64,000 nt of DNA from Luteibacter yeojuensis (GCF_000964085.1 NZ_JZRB01000018.1:1-64000); one strand, 5' to 3'; counted from the stretch's first letter, positions 40,196-50,471 are shown. Made by a program: numbers and translations. The notes: generated by a model from the letters alone, not told the origin.

Positions 40196-40738
40196 ATGTT
40201 CTACCTCGTACCGGTCGACCCCGTCCCTGCCGCGATCATCGAAGAGCGGGAAAGTCACTACGACGTCCATGGTGCCACTGAACCGGACATGGTCCGTGAC
40301 CTCAATGCCAAGGGCCCTGTTGTAGGTGCCGGCCACTACTGGGCGTACACATCGGCCAATGTGAACTTCAACTATCGCACCCGGCAGGCGCATGGCGCAT
40401 GTTTTCTTGTCTCGCCGTCGGTCGTCGTCAGCATCAATATTGTGTACCCGCAGTGGATGCCCTCAGCGCCGCCCACAGCTGCTGCCGCAAGCAAGTGGGC
40501 GAAGCTTGACCGAGCGATTCATGCGCACGAGGGTGAGCACGCGCAGTTGGCGCGTGAACAGGCGCGATCGCTTGTGCGGCTGCTCAGGCGCCATGTATCG
40601 GGGAAGACGTGCAAAGCGCTGGATACCGTGGTTGAGCGGGAATCGGTCATCCTCAGGCAGAAGAGCGTCATGGCCAACGAAGCATTGGACGAACGGACCG
40701 GCCACGGCTTGAAAGAAGGCGTGGCTATCTCCTGGTGA
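40196..40738 (+). CDS. DUF922 putative zinc-dependent protease
   Basis: A 180-residue protein. SHYDVHGATEPDMVRDLNAK is the family's opening, followed by GHYWAYTSANVNFNYRTRQA and VVSINIVYPQWMP. The putative zinc site is HEGEH in DRAIHAHEGEHAQLAREQAR, matching the HExxH of gluzincin-type proteases, and a downstream helix carries Glu residues that could be the third ligand. DUF922 proteins are usually secreted, but this copy has no signal peptide from its ATG, so it may be cytoplasmic or lack its natural start. Proteolytic activity is inferred only. Confidence 0.8.
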   Translation: MFYLVPVDPVPAAIIEERESHYDVHGATEPDMVRDLNAKGPVVGAGHYWAYTSANVNFNYRTRQAHGACFLVSPSVVVSINIVYPQWMPSAPPTAAAASKWAKLDRAIHAHEGEHAQLAREQARSLVRLLRRHVSGKTCKALDTVVERESVILRQKSVMANEALDERTGHGLKEGVAISW

Positions 40739-40930
40739 GTGGACTCGCATGCGCTTTACCGAAAGCGGCGTCGTAGGGCGCACCGGCGTGATGGTTGGCA
40801 CCGCTAGGGACGCAAGATGACGCTGGAGGAGCCCTGACGCCCTTCCGGCGCCATTGGCGAACGGCAGTATCACGGGTGGGTGCGCGTTTGGCATGCAAGC
40901 GTTCTTCCGACCACGGCGATCCGGCACCCG

Positions 40931-41220
40931 TTAAAGCCGGTAGCCACCGCTCGCTTGGATCGTCTGGACGGTAATCCACCGCGCATCCTCGGAGGCTAGG
41001 AACGCCACGACGGCGGCATCTCCGCAGGTTCACCGAAGCGCCCAAGGGCCGTGTAGGCCTCGATCGCTTTAACCATGCCTGCATCTTCACGCACGGCTGC
41101 ATTCATATCGGTGCGCGTCCGGCCCGGCGCGACAGCACTGCCCGTCATCCCTCGCGGCCCCAGTTCGTGAGCAAGCGCATGGGTAAGCTTATTGATACTC
41201 GCCTTCGCCGCCGAAGACAC
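40931..41220 (-). pseudogene. Short-chain dehydrogenase C-terminal remnant
   Basis: SSAAKASINKLTHALAHELG is the region after the catalytic Tyr/Lys of SDR enzymes, then SAVAPGRTRTDMNA (the P-G-x-x-x-T motif) and GRFGEPAE. A shift near 41015 leads to AAVVAFLASEDARWITVQTI and GGYRL at the stop. The nucleotide-binding half (T-G-x-x-x-G-x-G) is absent, and the Y-x-x-x-K has been lost. A non-functional fragment. Confidence 0.8.
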
Positions 41221-41261
41221 GGGGATCGCCGAATGCGGCGGGTGAGCTTGCCTACGTTTGG

Positions 41262-41555
41262 GTGTGGTGCTTTGAGTGTCGATCCGTCAACCAGGTACGC
41301 GCTGTGGGCCGGCGCCGCTCGTCCTCTGAGTCGAAGAAGCTTGGATCTCCTCTACGCCTTGATGGCGGCTTATCCAGCCGCTGTCTCGACGCAGGAGCTG
41401 CGAAGCTCGTTTGGCGCGATGCGGATGGGAAAAGTCAGTTGCGAGGGGTCGTGCTGAAACTGAGGCAGGTACTCATGCCCGCGCTCGGCCCGGGCGCCAC
41501 CGATGCGGTCAATAATACCTATTACTGCCTGACTCTTCCTGTCACTCGCCTTTGA
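41262..41555 (+). pseudogene. OmpR-type winged-helix remnant, frameshifted
   Basis: A second copy of the DNA-binding domain at 36027. One frame gives LSRRSLDLLYALMAAYPAAV and STQELRSS; after a shift near 41410 the other gives DGKSQLRGVVLKLRQVLMPA, LGPGATDAVNNTYYCL. It pairs with SLLLRPKVFDLLALLL and LRQVLVPLMGPRAVTSVNNE of the intact gene. The start of the domain and any receiver are missing. Confidence 0.7.
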
Positions 41556-41650
41556 GCAGCGTCGGCTCGATCGAGGGTGCCTGTACATTGATGTGAGCCG
41601 CTAGACATTTTGCTAGCCGGCTCCAGTAGACGATTCATCGGCAGCGCGCC

Positions 41651-43285
41651 TCAACTCACACCAGTGGGCCCTTCCAGGACGAGGCGGACCTTGCGGGCCA
41701 GATCCGCCCGCGCATAGGGCTTGTGGATCATCTCAAATTCCCGACCGCCTGCATCCTCGCGCTCAACCGACGAATTGGCATAACCGGTGGTGAGCAAGAT
41801 CCTGATTCGCGGCATCCGCTCGCGCACCTGACGCGCGAGCATGACACCATTCATGCTGCCGGGCATAATGAGGTCGGTAAAAAGCAAATCGAATGTCTCG
41901 CCATCATCAAGCCGCTTTAATGCGGCGGTGGCGTTGTGCGAAACAGACACCGTGTACCCGTAATCCTCGAGGATGTCCCGGGCGAGTTCGGCCACATCCT
42001 CGCGATCTTCGACGACCAAGACGCGGGCGTGACCGTGCTGCTCGTTGACCGCCGCTTGGTGCTTCTCGATGGGATGGGTGATATCCGGGCCCACGGCCGG
42101 AAAGAAAAGCCTCACCGTTGTTCCCACACCGTCTTCCGAGGTCAGGTGCACGCTGCCCCCGGACTGACGCGCGAAGCCGTAGACCATCGAAAGCCCGAGA
42201 CCCGTTCCGCGTCCCTCTTCCTTCGTCGTGAAAAAAGGCTCCATCACACGCGTGATGATGTCGGGCGACATACCGGAGCCCGTGTCAGTGACCGCAATTT
42301 CCACGTAGTCGCCGGGGCGAAGATCACTATAGAGCCGTGAATCCGCCGCGGTGATATGGACTTTCTTCGTGCCGATGGTGATGCGCTGATTGCCTCGACC
42401 TGCCATGGCATCACGCGCGTTGATGACAACATTCAGCAGTGCTACTTCGCCCTGAGTCGGGTCGATACGACAGAGCGGCAAGTCGTCGTCAAACTCCAGG
42501 CGGATATCCGCAGCTTCGCCAAGCACCCGTACCATCATGTCGTGCATGCCAGAGATAAGCGCGTTGGCGTTAACGGTCCGGCCGTCGAGACGTTGCTTGC
42601 GCGCAAAGGCAAGGAGCTGTTGGGTCAAGGTGGCAGCACGCTGCACCGCGCGTTGCGAGGATTCAACATAGCGGGCGACGCGCACGGGGTCGGCGACTGG
42701 CTTCTCATTGGTCATCACGATGCCTTCCAAATAACCGGTGATGACCTGCAGGAGGTTGTTGAAGTCATGTGCGATGCCACCCGTCAGCTGCCCCAGGGCT
42801 TCCATCTTTTGCGCCTGGCGCAGCGCGTCTTCGGCATCACGCCGCCGGCTCACATCGAGCTGGCTGGCGAAGAAATAGATGAGCTTGCCGTCGCGGTCAA
42901 AGATGGGCGAGATGAAGAGCGCATTCCAGAACGTCGAACCGTCCTTTTTGTAGTTCAGGACCTCGGTGGCTATCTCCCTGCGCTCGGCAATGGCTTTTCG
43001 AACCTCGGCGATGGTTTCCTCATCGGTGTCTTTGCCTTGGAGAAAACGACAGTTCTCCCCAAGCAGCTCCTGCGCCTCATATCCCGTCATGCGGATAAAG
43101 GCCTCATTGGCAAACACGATGGGGTTATCAGGGAGGTTGGGGTTGGTCACAATCATTGGCATGCGGGTGGTCTGCACCGCTGCGAAGAAGATGTCGTGTT
43201 CCGGATGGTCCATCCCGGTATAACCAATTTCCGCGCGCTGCCCTTTCTCGGGCATTTGGGCTAACCATGTGGGCTCGTCGGTCAT
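41651..43285 (-). CDS. LOV-domain hybrid histidine kinase, copy 2
   Basis: A 544-residue paralogue of 10433 with the same four parts. The LOV domain has NCRFLQG with adduct-forming Cys79, followed by [11 protein letters not shown]. The acceptor helix carries [12 protein letters not shown] with His173. The ATPase has [16 protein letters not shown] and [11 protein letters not shown]. The receiver has [13 protein letters not shown], acceptor Asp in [10 protein letters not shown] and Lys in IHKPYA. Both copies end with the same sort of GPTG[IV]S tail. ATG 43285 is chosen because the two proteins align from MTDEP/MSDPT. Blue-light sensing is expected from the Cys. Two such sensors in one window may differ in photocycle speed or partner. 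Confidence 0.93.
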   Translation of the reverse strand: MTDEPTWLAQMPEKGQRAEIGYTGMDHPEHDIFFAAVQTTRMPMIVTNPNLPDNPIVFANEAFIRMTGYEAQELLGENCRFLQGKDTDEETIAEVRKAIAERREIATEVLNYKKDGSTFWNALFISPIFDRDGKLIYFFASQLDVSRRRDAEDALRQAQKMEALGQLTGGIAHDFNNLLQVITGYLEGIVMTNEKPVADPVRVARYVESSQRAVQRAATLTQQLLAFARKQRLDGRTVNANALISGMHDMMVRVLGEAADIRLEFDDDLPLCRIDPTQGEVALLNVVINARDAMAGRGNQRITIGTKKVHITAADSRLYSDLRPGDYVEIAVTDTGSGMSPDIITRVMEPFFTTKEEGRGTGLGLSMVYGFARQSGGSVHLTSEDGVGTTVRLFFPAVGPDITHPIEKHQAAVNEQHGHARVLVVEDREDVAELARDILEDYGYTVSVSHNATAALKRLDDGETFDLLFTDLIMPGSMNGVMLARQVRERMPRIRILLTTGYANSSVEREDAGGREFEMIHKPYARADLARKVRLVLEGPTGVS

Positions 43286-43817
43286 TGGAATCCAGAAATG
43301 CGGCACCAGAACGTCACGGTCGGGATTCGACCGCGGTCGTGGCGCATGGAAGATTGACCGTAGTTTAGCGGGTAAGGCGCAATAACGGCCATACTCGTGA
43401 TTCGCGCCGGTGCTCACTTGTCAAGCAGCCGTGAAAGCCGCTGGCAGATGGTCCAGGATTTGCTTTGCCCTTGAGGATGGCGGCCACGGCTACGGTATCC
43501 CCGTTCGCCGCGCTGCCTTGTCTCTTGCTAAACCACAGTCTTTCGCGCTCTGCAGCCAGCGACGGGCGTTCATCCAATCGCGTAGAATTGGCGCTCGGCG
43601 CCGACCTCCCGCCCGCTAGAGCGACCGTCGCGGCGTCGATGGCCGGGATGCGCGATGCACAAGGCAACGTATCGCGAAAATACTTATGGTCCGAACAGGG
43701 TTGGCGGTCGGTAAAGAGTGGTAGCCAGCCGTGCCCATGGGACGGGCACGGCTGGCGAAGCAATCGGACCGACCACGTCAGCTGCATCTCCGCTAGCAGC
43801 CCGGACGCGTCAGGCGA
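43286..43817. other. Intergenic with a long hairpin
   Basis: No gene recognised. A perfect 13-bp hairpin (GCCAGCCGTGCCC / GGGCACGGCTGGC, 43724-43736 and 43744-43756) lies 61 bases beyond the end of the glgX gene. Confidence 0.4.
43724..43756. terminator. 13-bp hairpin downstream of glgX
   Basis: A very stable stem-loop without a proper T run on either strand (the minus strand continues TACCACTCTTTACC). It may protect the 3' end of the glgX message or act as a weak terminator. Confidence 0.4.
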
Positions 43818-45572
43818 TCAGTTCGTACCGCAGGTCATAACGACCATGGCGCGCGGTGGAGAAATGAACGGCTGACCACCTGGCGCGATCAGGCCGGTGT
43901 CCAGCTCCGGCGCCGTCGATAAGACGACAGTCCATTCCTGGCAGTCAGAGTGCTCGGGCAGGCGAAACTCAACTCCGTCCGCCCATGCGTTCACGAGAAT
44001 GAGGAGGGTCGTGTCCGTGCCCGGGCGCTGCACGCCCGTCTGTTGTGCGCGGCCATCGATGAGGGCCGCAATGGAACGTGCCCCGGCGTCGGTCCACTGG
44101 GCCTCGCCCGCTTCTGACCCATCGGGGGCCAACCACACAATGTCCCGCACGCCGCTGGCCTCGTCGTAGCGCCCATCGAGAAACCGGCCCCGGCGCAGCA
44201 GGGGGTACCGAAGGCGCAGGGCCGTCAATTCGCGCACGAAGTCGGCCAAACGTCCCTCGGAAGGGTCACGTTCCCAGCCTATCCAAGCAATGGCGCTGTC
44301 TTGACCATACGTGTTGTTGTTGCCGCCTTGAGTCTGGCCGCGCTCATCACCAGCCAGCAGCATCGGCGTGCCCTTGGACAGGAATAGGGTGGCGAGCAGG
44401 TTGCGCATTTGCCGCTCACGCAGGCCCTGGACGCCACTGTCGTCAGTTTCACCCTCGACTCCGCAATTCCACGAATGATTGTTGTCCGAGCCGTCTTTGT
44501 TGTCCTCGCCGTTGGCATCGTTGTGCTTACCGTTGTAGCTCACCAGGTCGTAAAGCGTGAAGCCGTCGTGCGCGGTGATGAAGTTAACGCTGGCCCAAGG
44601 CCGCCGGCCGCGCTTGTCGAAGAAATCGGCCGAGCCGGTGAGGCGCTTGCCAAAGTCGGCCAGCATCCCCTCGTCGCCTTTCCAAAACGCACGGACATCG
44701 TCGCGGAAGCGATCGTTCCACTCCGCCCAGCCCGGCGGAAAGTGGCCCACTTGGTAGCCCCCCGGACCGCAGTCCCACGGTTCGGCGATCATTTTGACGG
44801 TAGCCAACATGGGGTCTTGCGCGACGGCGTCCAAAATGCCTCCCCGCTGATCGAAACCAGTCGGTTCGCGCCCCAAGATGGTCGCCAGATCAAACCGGAA
44901 TCCATCGACATGCATCTCGTTGACCCAATACCGGAGCGAGTCCGTGACCATCTGCACGACCCGGGGATGGCTCACATTGAGGGTGTTCCCGGTGCCCGTG
45001 TCGTTGATGTAAAAGCGGGGGTCGTCGGTCAGCCGGTAATAGGACACGTTGTCGATGCCGCGCAAGGACAGGGTGGGACCCAACTCACTGCCTTCGGCCG
45101 TGTGGTTGTAGACCACATCCAGGAGCACCTCGAGGCCGTGCTGATGAGCTGCCTTCACCAGGTCGCGGAATTCGTCGCGGTGGCCGCTCGACAGATACCG
45201 CCGCTTGATGGCAAAAAAGCCAATGGTGTTGTAGCCCCAGTAGTTGCGGCGCTCTGCTTCCAGCAGGTGACGGTCGTCGAGGTAGGCATGCATTGGCAAC
45301 AGTTCCACGGCTGTGACGCCAAGCGAACGAATGCCCTCCAGCACTGCCGGCGTGGCAAGCCCGGCGCACGTGCCGCGCACCTCATCCGCAACTGCCGGAT
45401 GCCGCATGGTGTAGCCGCGGACGTGAGTCTCCATGATGACCGTCTCATCCCATGGTGTCATGGGACGCTGGTCGTCGGACCAATCGTACTCATCGCTCAC
45501 CACTACAGCCTTCGGGACAAACGGCCCACTGTCCCGTTCGTCGAAGCTCAAGTCCTTGTCGGGGTGGCCCAC
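43818..45572 (-). pseudogene. glgX: Glycogen debranching enzyme GlgX, N-terminus missing
   Basis: 584 residues of the GH13 debranching enzyme, normally about 700. The frame starts within GYTVGHPDKDLSFDERDSGP, past the N-terminal CBM48 domain; upstream is an in-frame TAA and no recognisable CBM48. The catalytic domain is whole: MHVDGFRFDLATILGRE (nucleophile Asp), MIAEPWDCGPGGYQVGHFPP (acid Glu), VNFITAHDGFTLYDLV (the His-Asp pair) and GNNNTYGQDSAIAWIGWE. GlgX removes short branches from glycogen and feeds maltodextrin and trehalose routes. Without CBM48, stability is doubtful, but an MGHP start (GTG in GYTV) could give a shortened protein. I call it likely inactive. Confidence 0.75.
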
Positions 45573-46052
45573 GGTGTAGCCGCTGCGCGCTTATCCTTGA
45601 GCCAGAGAGCGAACTAGGCGATCCCCGTTCAGCTCTGTGACCACCGCGCCCCAGAGCAGCGCGAATTAATCGCTTATTCCCGATTCGGCCGCCGGTTCCC
45701 GTCTATTTCACACGTCGTCAAGTGGGTATCGTCGTAGGCAATGGTGCAGGCGGTCCGGTAGGAGCGCGGCATCCGTACGACGCGCTCGCTCGAGAACAGA
45801 ACGCTGCGGACCGGGCGAAACGTAAAGACTCCGTTTCCGTGACTTGCCGCGACTGGCGAGATCGCTCTATTGTGGGTCTAGTCGAAGTCTCTGCTAGAGC
45901 ATCAGTTCTTTTTGCTCCTTCTCGGTAGCCGGAGCGCCAAACTAGGTTTTGCATTCGGTCAGAACTCTGTGCCACTACAAGCGGCATGCCGCTTGTCTTA
46001 AAATTCGATGTCAGCTCCGCGTGCTTTTCCTCCACCTCCATATCCGCGATCC
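45573..46052. other. Gene-poor stretch at the glgX break
   Basis: This is where the first 120 residues of GlgX should be, but no such sequence is present. No other gene is recognised. Confidence 0.4.
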
Positions 46053-46382
46053 ATGGATGCTCCTAAAACTCCAGACGGCCGATATTTGATCGTAAGAGGA
46101 CGGCTGTGGCGAACGACCAAGCCCAACCTGGGCGAGCAGGAGCGGGAACGCTTGGTCCACGAACTGATGAACGCTCGGCGCGCCGTCAAAGCGGCAAAGG
46201 CAAACGAGGACGACAAGGGAGTAGCCGCCGCGCGCCGAGCTGTGAACAGCGCAAAGACGGCATTGGGCGAGCGAGGACCGGTATGGTGGACGGACGGGGC
46301 CAAAGACTTCAATCGAACGCTTGTGAAGAACACCCCATATGCGAGCTGGTTCTTTGAGCAGTCTCAAGCGCCGATCAGATGA
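46053..46382 (+). CDS. Conserved hypothetical protein of about 110 residues
   Basis: A 109-residue protein: MDAPKTPDGRYLIVRGRLWR, TTKPNLGEQERERLVHELMN, ARRAVKAAKANEDD, a second helix KGVAAARRAVNSAKTALGER and GPVWWTDGAKDFNRTLVKNT. The pattern (P-D-G-R-Y-x-x-V-R-G-R-L-W-R at the start, R-R-x-V-x-x-A-K helices, GPVWWTDG) is one I recognise from conserved unnamed proteobacterial proteins. The helical centre is coiled-coil-like. Starts at ATG 46053, since conservation begins there. Function unknown. Confidence 0.7.
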   Translation: MDAPKTPDGRYLIVRGRLWRTTKPNLGEQERERLVHELMNARRAVKAAKANEDDKGVAAARRAVNSAKTALGERGPVWWTDGAKDFNRTLVKNTPYASWFFEQSQAPIR

Positions 46383-46721
46383 GCCGACAGACTGGCTGTT
46401 ATCCACGACACTATTCATTGTGAGCCGACGTCGTGCTTGCACCGAGGCGGCACATGTGAGGGCGCGTCATCGCTCAAAAGATGGTTTCTTAGCAAGCTTT
46501 TTTGAATAACTGGCGCCTTTTCCGCGCGACGAACCGCTATTGCATAATGGTAGCCGTACTGAAGCCCCCCCAGCCAATGATTCAGACGCCGATTTGCATG
46601 TCATTTATTGCAAGCGTCTTACACGAGACCATTTCGCTTTTTTTGGTCCTTGGCAGTGGATCCTAATACCGGCCTTCCGACGCCAGTTTGCCACCCGTGG
46701 GCAAAGCGCTGGCGAGATGAG
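46383..46721. other. Intergenic stretch
   Basis: No gene recognised. It contains an inverted GCCAGTTATT copy near 46505 next to a T-rich tract (TTTTTT at 46497). Confidence 0.35.
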
Positions 46722-46749
46722 AAAAACCCGCGGTGGGGAGGCCGCGGGT
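46722..46749 (-). terminator. Rho-independent terminator
   Basis: An 8-bp stem ACCCGCGG / CCGCGGGT with an 8-base loop, followed on the minus strand by five T. Ends the outer-membrane protein gene at 46879. Confidence 0.8.
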
Positions 46750-46878
46750 GGGGGAGAAACCGTCTGCGTCAATGCACGGACGGCGTAAGGGCGTGCCCTA
46801 TGTGCACGGCGTCCATGCCGTGCTGAATTAGCCGACGCTTGGCCGTCGCGAGGACGGGTAGCTCTGCTTGGTTGGACG

Positions 46879-47736
46879 TCAGAAGCGGAAACGTACGTAA
46901 GCGGCCGGCCCGTTAAGTTTCATGTCCAAATTTAGGTTGAGCTTGTCGCCGTTGCTGTAGCGCTTATCCTTGTTGAGGCTGATGCGCGTGTATGCGTATT
47001 CAGCGCCGACGCCAACGTTTCGCCACGGATACCACTCCACGCCGAGCGCCGCATCGATGATATGGCCATTGAGGTCACCACCGTTCTTCTTGACACCCGA
47101 CGCATTGAAATACATGCGCCACTGGTCGTTGAAGGCATGCCGCCAGCCAAGCTGAAGATTCGGCGCCCAAGCGTTAGTCCCGCCAGAGGTGCTCGCCGAC
47201 GCCGTCTCGTCGTTAAGGTTGCCGGAGGCCGACAGGCTGCCGTGGACCTTATAATAGGCCGCGCCGAGCCCAAGGCCGAACACGTCGTCGCCTTCGCCGA
47301 ACCACCACTTGTAGGCCGCGCTTCCAAAGGTGAAATCCAGCTTCGCCTTGGCCTGGGCGTTGGCGGTCAACTCAGTCCCGAGAACATTGGCGCCGGCCGT
47401 CCAGTCCATGCTTCGGCTGCGGTTGATCTCGTAATAGTCAAAGCTAAAGCCCTGGTGGGCGCCGATGAGGAAGTCAAAACGGGCGCGCGGGACGGTCTTT
47501 TTCTTGGCAAACCCGAGGTCGTCCTCGAATTTCAGACCTGCGCTGCTGTTGCCGACATTCGTGTGAGCGGTCAGGTTGGTGTCGTTCGAGGCTCGGTAGG
47601 CGCCGACCCAGATGCTGAAATTGTCGAGCGCCGCCGACTGCGACTTCTTGTCTCCCTCGTCGGCAAAGGCGGCGAGGGGTAGGGCGGCGATGCCGAGGAT
47701 GGAGCACATCGCAAACGCAAAGCTGGTTTTCTTCAT
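46879..47736 (-). CDS. Outer-membrane beta-barrel protein
   Basis: A 285-residue exported protein. MKKTSFAFAMCSILGIAALP plus LAAFADE is a signal peptide. The mature part alternates amphipathic strands: DNFSIWVGAYRASNDTNLTA, HTNVGNSSAGLKFEDDLGFA, ARFDFLIGAHQGFSFDYYEI, then GLGLGAAYYKVHGSL, NLQLGWRHAFNDQWRMYFNA, VGVGAEYAYTRISLN and the C-terminal AAYVRFRF with terminal Phe, the insertion signal. About 12 strands by eye. It could be a small barrel of the OmpA/OmpW-like sort, but I cannot place it further. ATG 47736 fits the signal peptide. A TetR gene lies upstream on the same strand. Confidence 0.85.
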   Translation of the reverse strand: MKKTSFAFAMCSILGIAALPLAAFADEGDKKSQSAALDNFSIWVGAYRASNDTNLTAHTNVGNSSAGLKFEDDLGFAKKKTVPRARFDFLIGAHQGFSFDYYEINRSRSMDWTAGANVLGTELTANAQAKAKLDFTFGSAAYKWWFGEGDDVFGLGLGAAYYKVHGSLSASGNLNDETASASTSGGTNAWAPNLQLGWRHAFNDQWRMYFNASGVKKNGGDLNGHIIDAALGVEWYPWRNVGVGAEYAYTRISLNKDKRYSNGDKLNLNLDMKLNGPAAYVRFRF

Positions 47737-48022
47737 GGCGTGATTATCCGGGGTGGGCCAGTGCGACAGGGTGCGTCGCCCCGTCGCGTGCAGGGAGCAC
47801 GCCAAGTGGGAGACGCACCAGTTTCAGCGCCGCGGACAATAGTTTTCACCCAGTGAAAAGTCGGTGAGCGTCGGAGCCAGGGCGGCCGTCCAACCGTGAA
47901 GTTCCGTACATCGACCGCCGAAGTGCCCCTCAAAGCTCGCCGGAGATACGCCTCTGGCAAAAGACGCAGACGAGGACAGCCAGCCCATCGTTCAGATGCG
48001 TCCTCGGGCGAAAGGTTGCCGG
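47737..48022. promoter_or_regulatory. Upstream region of the outer-membrane gene
   Basis: 286 bases between the TetR stop and the barrel gene start. Must contain the barrel promoter. No clear operator palindrome stands out. Confidence 0.35.
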
Positions 48023-48607
48023 CTACCCGAGTGGGGAGTGCCAGAGGGCATTGAGGCACCGGTCAAGCTCACGAGGCAGGTCCAGCTTCGCGTGCACTGC
48101 CCAGCGTTCGGCAGCAATCCGCAACGCTGCCAGGCCTGTGGCCGCCAACAACCTGCACTCGAGTTTGGGAGCGCGGGTTAAGGCAGCAACCGCGCGGCCG
48201 AGTTCGACCTCCCACCGCTCAAGCTCAGTGAGCTGGCGAGCCCGCAGTTGGTCGTTAGAGAACAACAGTTGTGCCAAGTCGCGCCCCGCCCCTTCGACAC
48301 CGATGGAGACAGTTTGCATAAGCGCGAAGCGAATAACGTCTTTGGGAGAGCTGTCTTTGCTGCACAGCTTGGCGAACGATTTGAGGTGGCCGATACCGCG
48401 GTCGGCCACGGAGAAAACCAGCGCTTCCTTGCTTGGAAAGTAGTTGAAGAAAGTTCGCTTCGTCACGCCCACAGCCGCCGCCAGCTGGTCGATTGTGGTC
48501 GCATCGAAGCCCTGCTCGCGAAACAGGGCGAAGGCAACGCGTTCGAATGACGCGCGCGTGTTGTCCATCCGTTGTCGGCGCCGACCGACCGCTTTACTGC
48601 CCGTCAC
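48023..48607 (-). CDS. TetR-family transcriptional regulator
   Basis: A 194-residue repressor. The N-terminal HTH reads RVAFALFREQGFDATTIDQL, AAAVGVTKRTFFNYFPSKEA, a clear TetR signature. The rest is helical (IRFALMQTVSIGVEGAGRDL, RAVAALTRAPKLECRLLAAT) and should form the ligand pocket. The start could be the frame start or MDNTRASFERVAF (residue 14), the latter fitting TetR length. It may control the outer-membrane gene downstream on the same strand. Ligand unknown. Confidence 0.9.
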   Translation of the reverse strand: MTGSKAVGRRRQRMDNTRASFERVAFALFREQGFDATTIDQLAAAVGVTKRTFFNYFPSKEALVFSVADRGIGHLKSFAKLCSKDSSPKDVIRFALMQTVSIGVEGAGRDLAQLLFSNDQLRARQLTELERWEVELGRAVAALTRAPKLECRLLAATGLAALRIAAERWAVHAKLDLPRELDRCLNALWHSPLG

Positions 48608-49313
48608 CGTTGTCTCCGTTCATGCCATCTCCAAAGCATACGGCATTGCTGTGCAGGGATCGTGGCGAGAGGCCGCGCCTTTGCCTTCGGCGGCCCGCGG
48701 TCAGCAAGCTGTCTCCACCGTGTCGTCATAGCGTGTGATGTTCCAACGTCCCAAGGCTCTTGCGTGCTAGATGCCAAGCCCGTCCGGAATGCTGTCTACA
48801 CTAGGCGCTAAGGCGGCCGACCTGACGCGCGTCTCGCTGGCTGCGCTTGCGGCCGATTCTGTCTCTCGGCTGACCTTGTGATAGGCCTCGCGAAGGCGGG
48901 CTCTCTTGTTTTCAGCCAAGCACCCGTTGGCCTCCTGGTGGAACGGATACGGTCAACAAGCAAGAGGCCAACGCACCATTGGGACGGTTCTCAGTCAGTC
49001 GCTCGATGAGTAGCGAGCCACGCAGGTGCGAAGGCTACGTCTGCGGCTTAGACTGCTCAGGGCGGGGCGGCGTGCGCCCCCGGCGTGGCCGGCCTTCCGT
49101 TTCTTGCAGCACCTTCGAACAGGCGGGGCAATGGCCAGCCCCTTCTAAGGTCGCCTAGCGGAGCCCCTCGTCGCTGGCACATCGTAGGAGGCGTATCCAT
49201 GGCACCTCTTCCTGTGCTTGGTTCGAACGCGCATCCCCCGACGCGGGAGGACCGTTTTCTGGCTTGCTTTCAGGTCAGGCAGCGAGACTCGTTTAACTGC
49301 GAGCTGGTGCCGT
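48608..49313. other. Gene-poor stretch
   Basis: About 700 bases without a recognisable gene on either strand. Confidence 0.4.
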
Positions 49314-49777
<464 letters not shown>

Positions 49778-50149
49778 GTGATCAATGATGAACTTTGGCA
49801 GCAACTCGCCGAGTCGCTGCCGGGCGTGCCCTGGGGCCGAAAGCTTCATGGCAAACGGGACCGGGCGGTCTTTGAGGTGATGGCTTATTTGGCCGTGAAT
49901 GGCGGCCATTGGTTTGACGTGGCGCCAGGTGGGGCGGGGCCGTCCGGCTTGCTCTGCTGGCGGCGTTACCTCGCATGGCGTGAGGCCGGGGCCTGGCCCG
50001 AACTCTGGCGCACCCTCCATGCGGGATTGCTGGCGATGGGGCACGGCGTCGCCCCGCGCGTGCCCGGGCACGCCGTGGCGGACATGGCACCGGCCAGCTT
50101 CTGGGCCAGCCAAAGGCGATCGGACGCGGTGGCTGAGGCGGCGGGCTAG
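49778..50149 (+). CDS. IS5-like transposase N-terminal domain protein
   Basis: A 123-residue protein with the DUF4096-type N-terminal domain of IS4/IS5 transposases: INDELWQQLAESLPGVPWGR, KRDRAVFEVMAYLAVNGGHW, FDVAP, CWRRYLAWREAGAWPELWRT. In full transposases this part binds the ends and a DDE domain follows; here a stop comes after a short unrelated tail. So it is a fragment or a small repurposed protein. A more degraded relative is at 51005. No terminal inverted repeats were seen. Confidence 0.6.
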   Translation: MINDELWQQLAESLPGVPWGRKLHGKRDRAVFEVMAYLAVNGGHWFDVAPGGAGPSGLLCWRRYLAWREAGAWPELWRTLHAGLLAMGHGVAPRVPGHAVADMAPASFWASQRRSDAVAEAAG

Positions 50150-50180
50150 CCGCGCACTGAGCCTTGGCCCTAGTTGTCCC

Positions 50181-50471
50181 TCAGGGCCCGAGGTGAGGAG
50201 CCAAGATGCCCATGTGTTCGGCAGCCAGCGCGATCACGGCCGCCATCTTTGCCTCTTCGGTCGGTTCTGGCACCGGCGCCCGTAAGTCTGCGGCAAGGGC
50301 GTGAGCTTTTCCCGCCAACGCGGCCCACCCGCCGGCGTGGGCGTAAGCGCCCAGCAGACCGGCGCGGAACGCCGCTTCCAACCGGTCGCCATTGCGCCAC
50401 TCGGTGACGAGGGCAAGCATTTCCTGGCCCACGCCAGCGCGGGGTGTAAGAGGGATTTGGCGCGGCCTCAT
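50181..50471 (-). CDS. Small helical protein, possible family H member
   Basis: A 96-residue helical protein: QEMLALVTEWRNGDRLEAAF, RAGLLGAYAHAGGWAALAGK, AHALAADLRAPVPEPTEEAK, MAAVIALAAEHMGILAPHLG. Length, the GD in helix 1 and the Ala-rich helices are like family H, but no diagnostic motif is shared, so membership is tentative. Converges with the transposase-like gene. Confidence 0.5.
   Translation of the reverse strand: MRPRQIPLTPRAGVGQEMLALVTEWRNGDRLEAAFRAGLLGAYAHAGGWAALAGKAHALAADLRAPVPEPTEEAKMAAVIALAAEHMGILAPHLGP

Noticed and set aside
43724-43756. Bidirectional terminator
   Set aside because: The stem is strong but neither side has a proper T run, so it is listed only as a hairpin with low confidence.
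44409-45617. A 402-codon plus-strand frame
   Set aside because: Antisense to GlgX; the plus-strand translation has no family resemblance, while the minus strand has all GH13 motifs.
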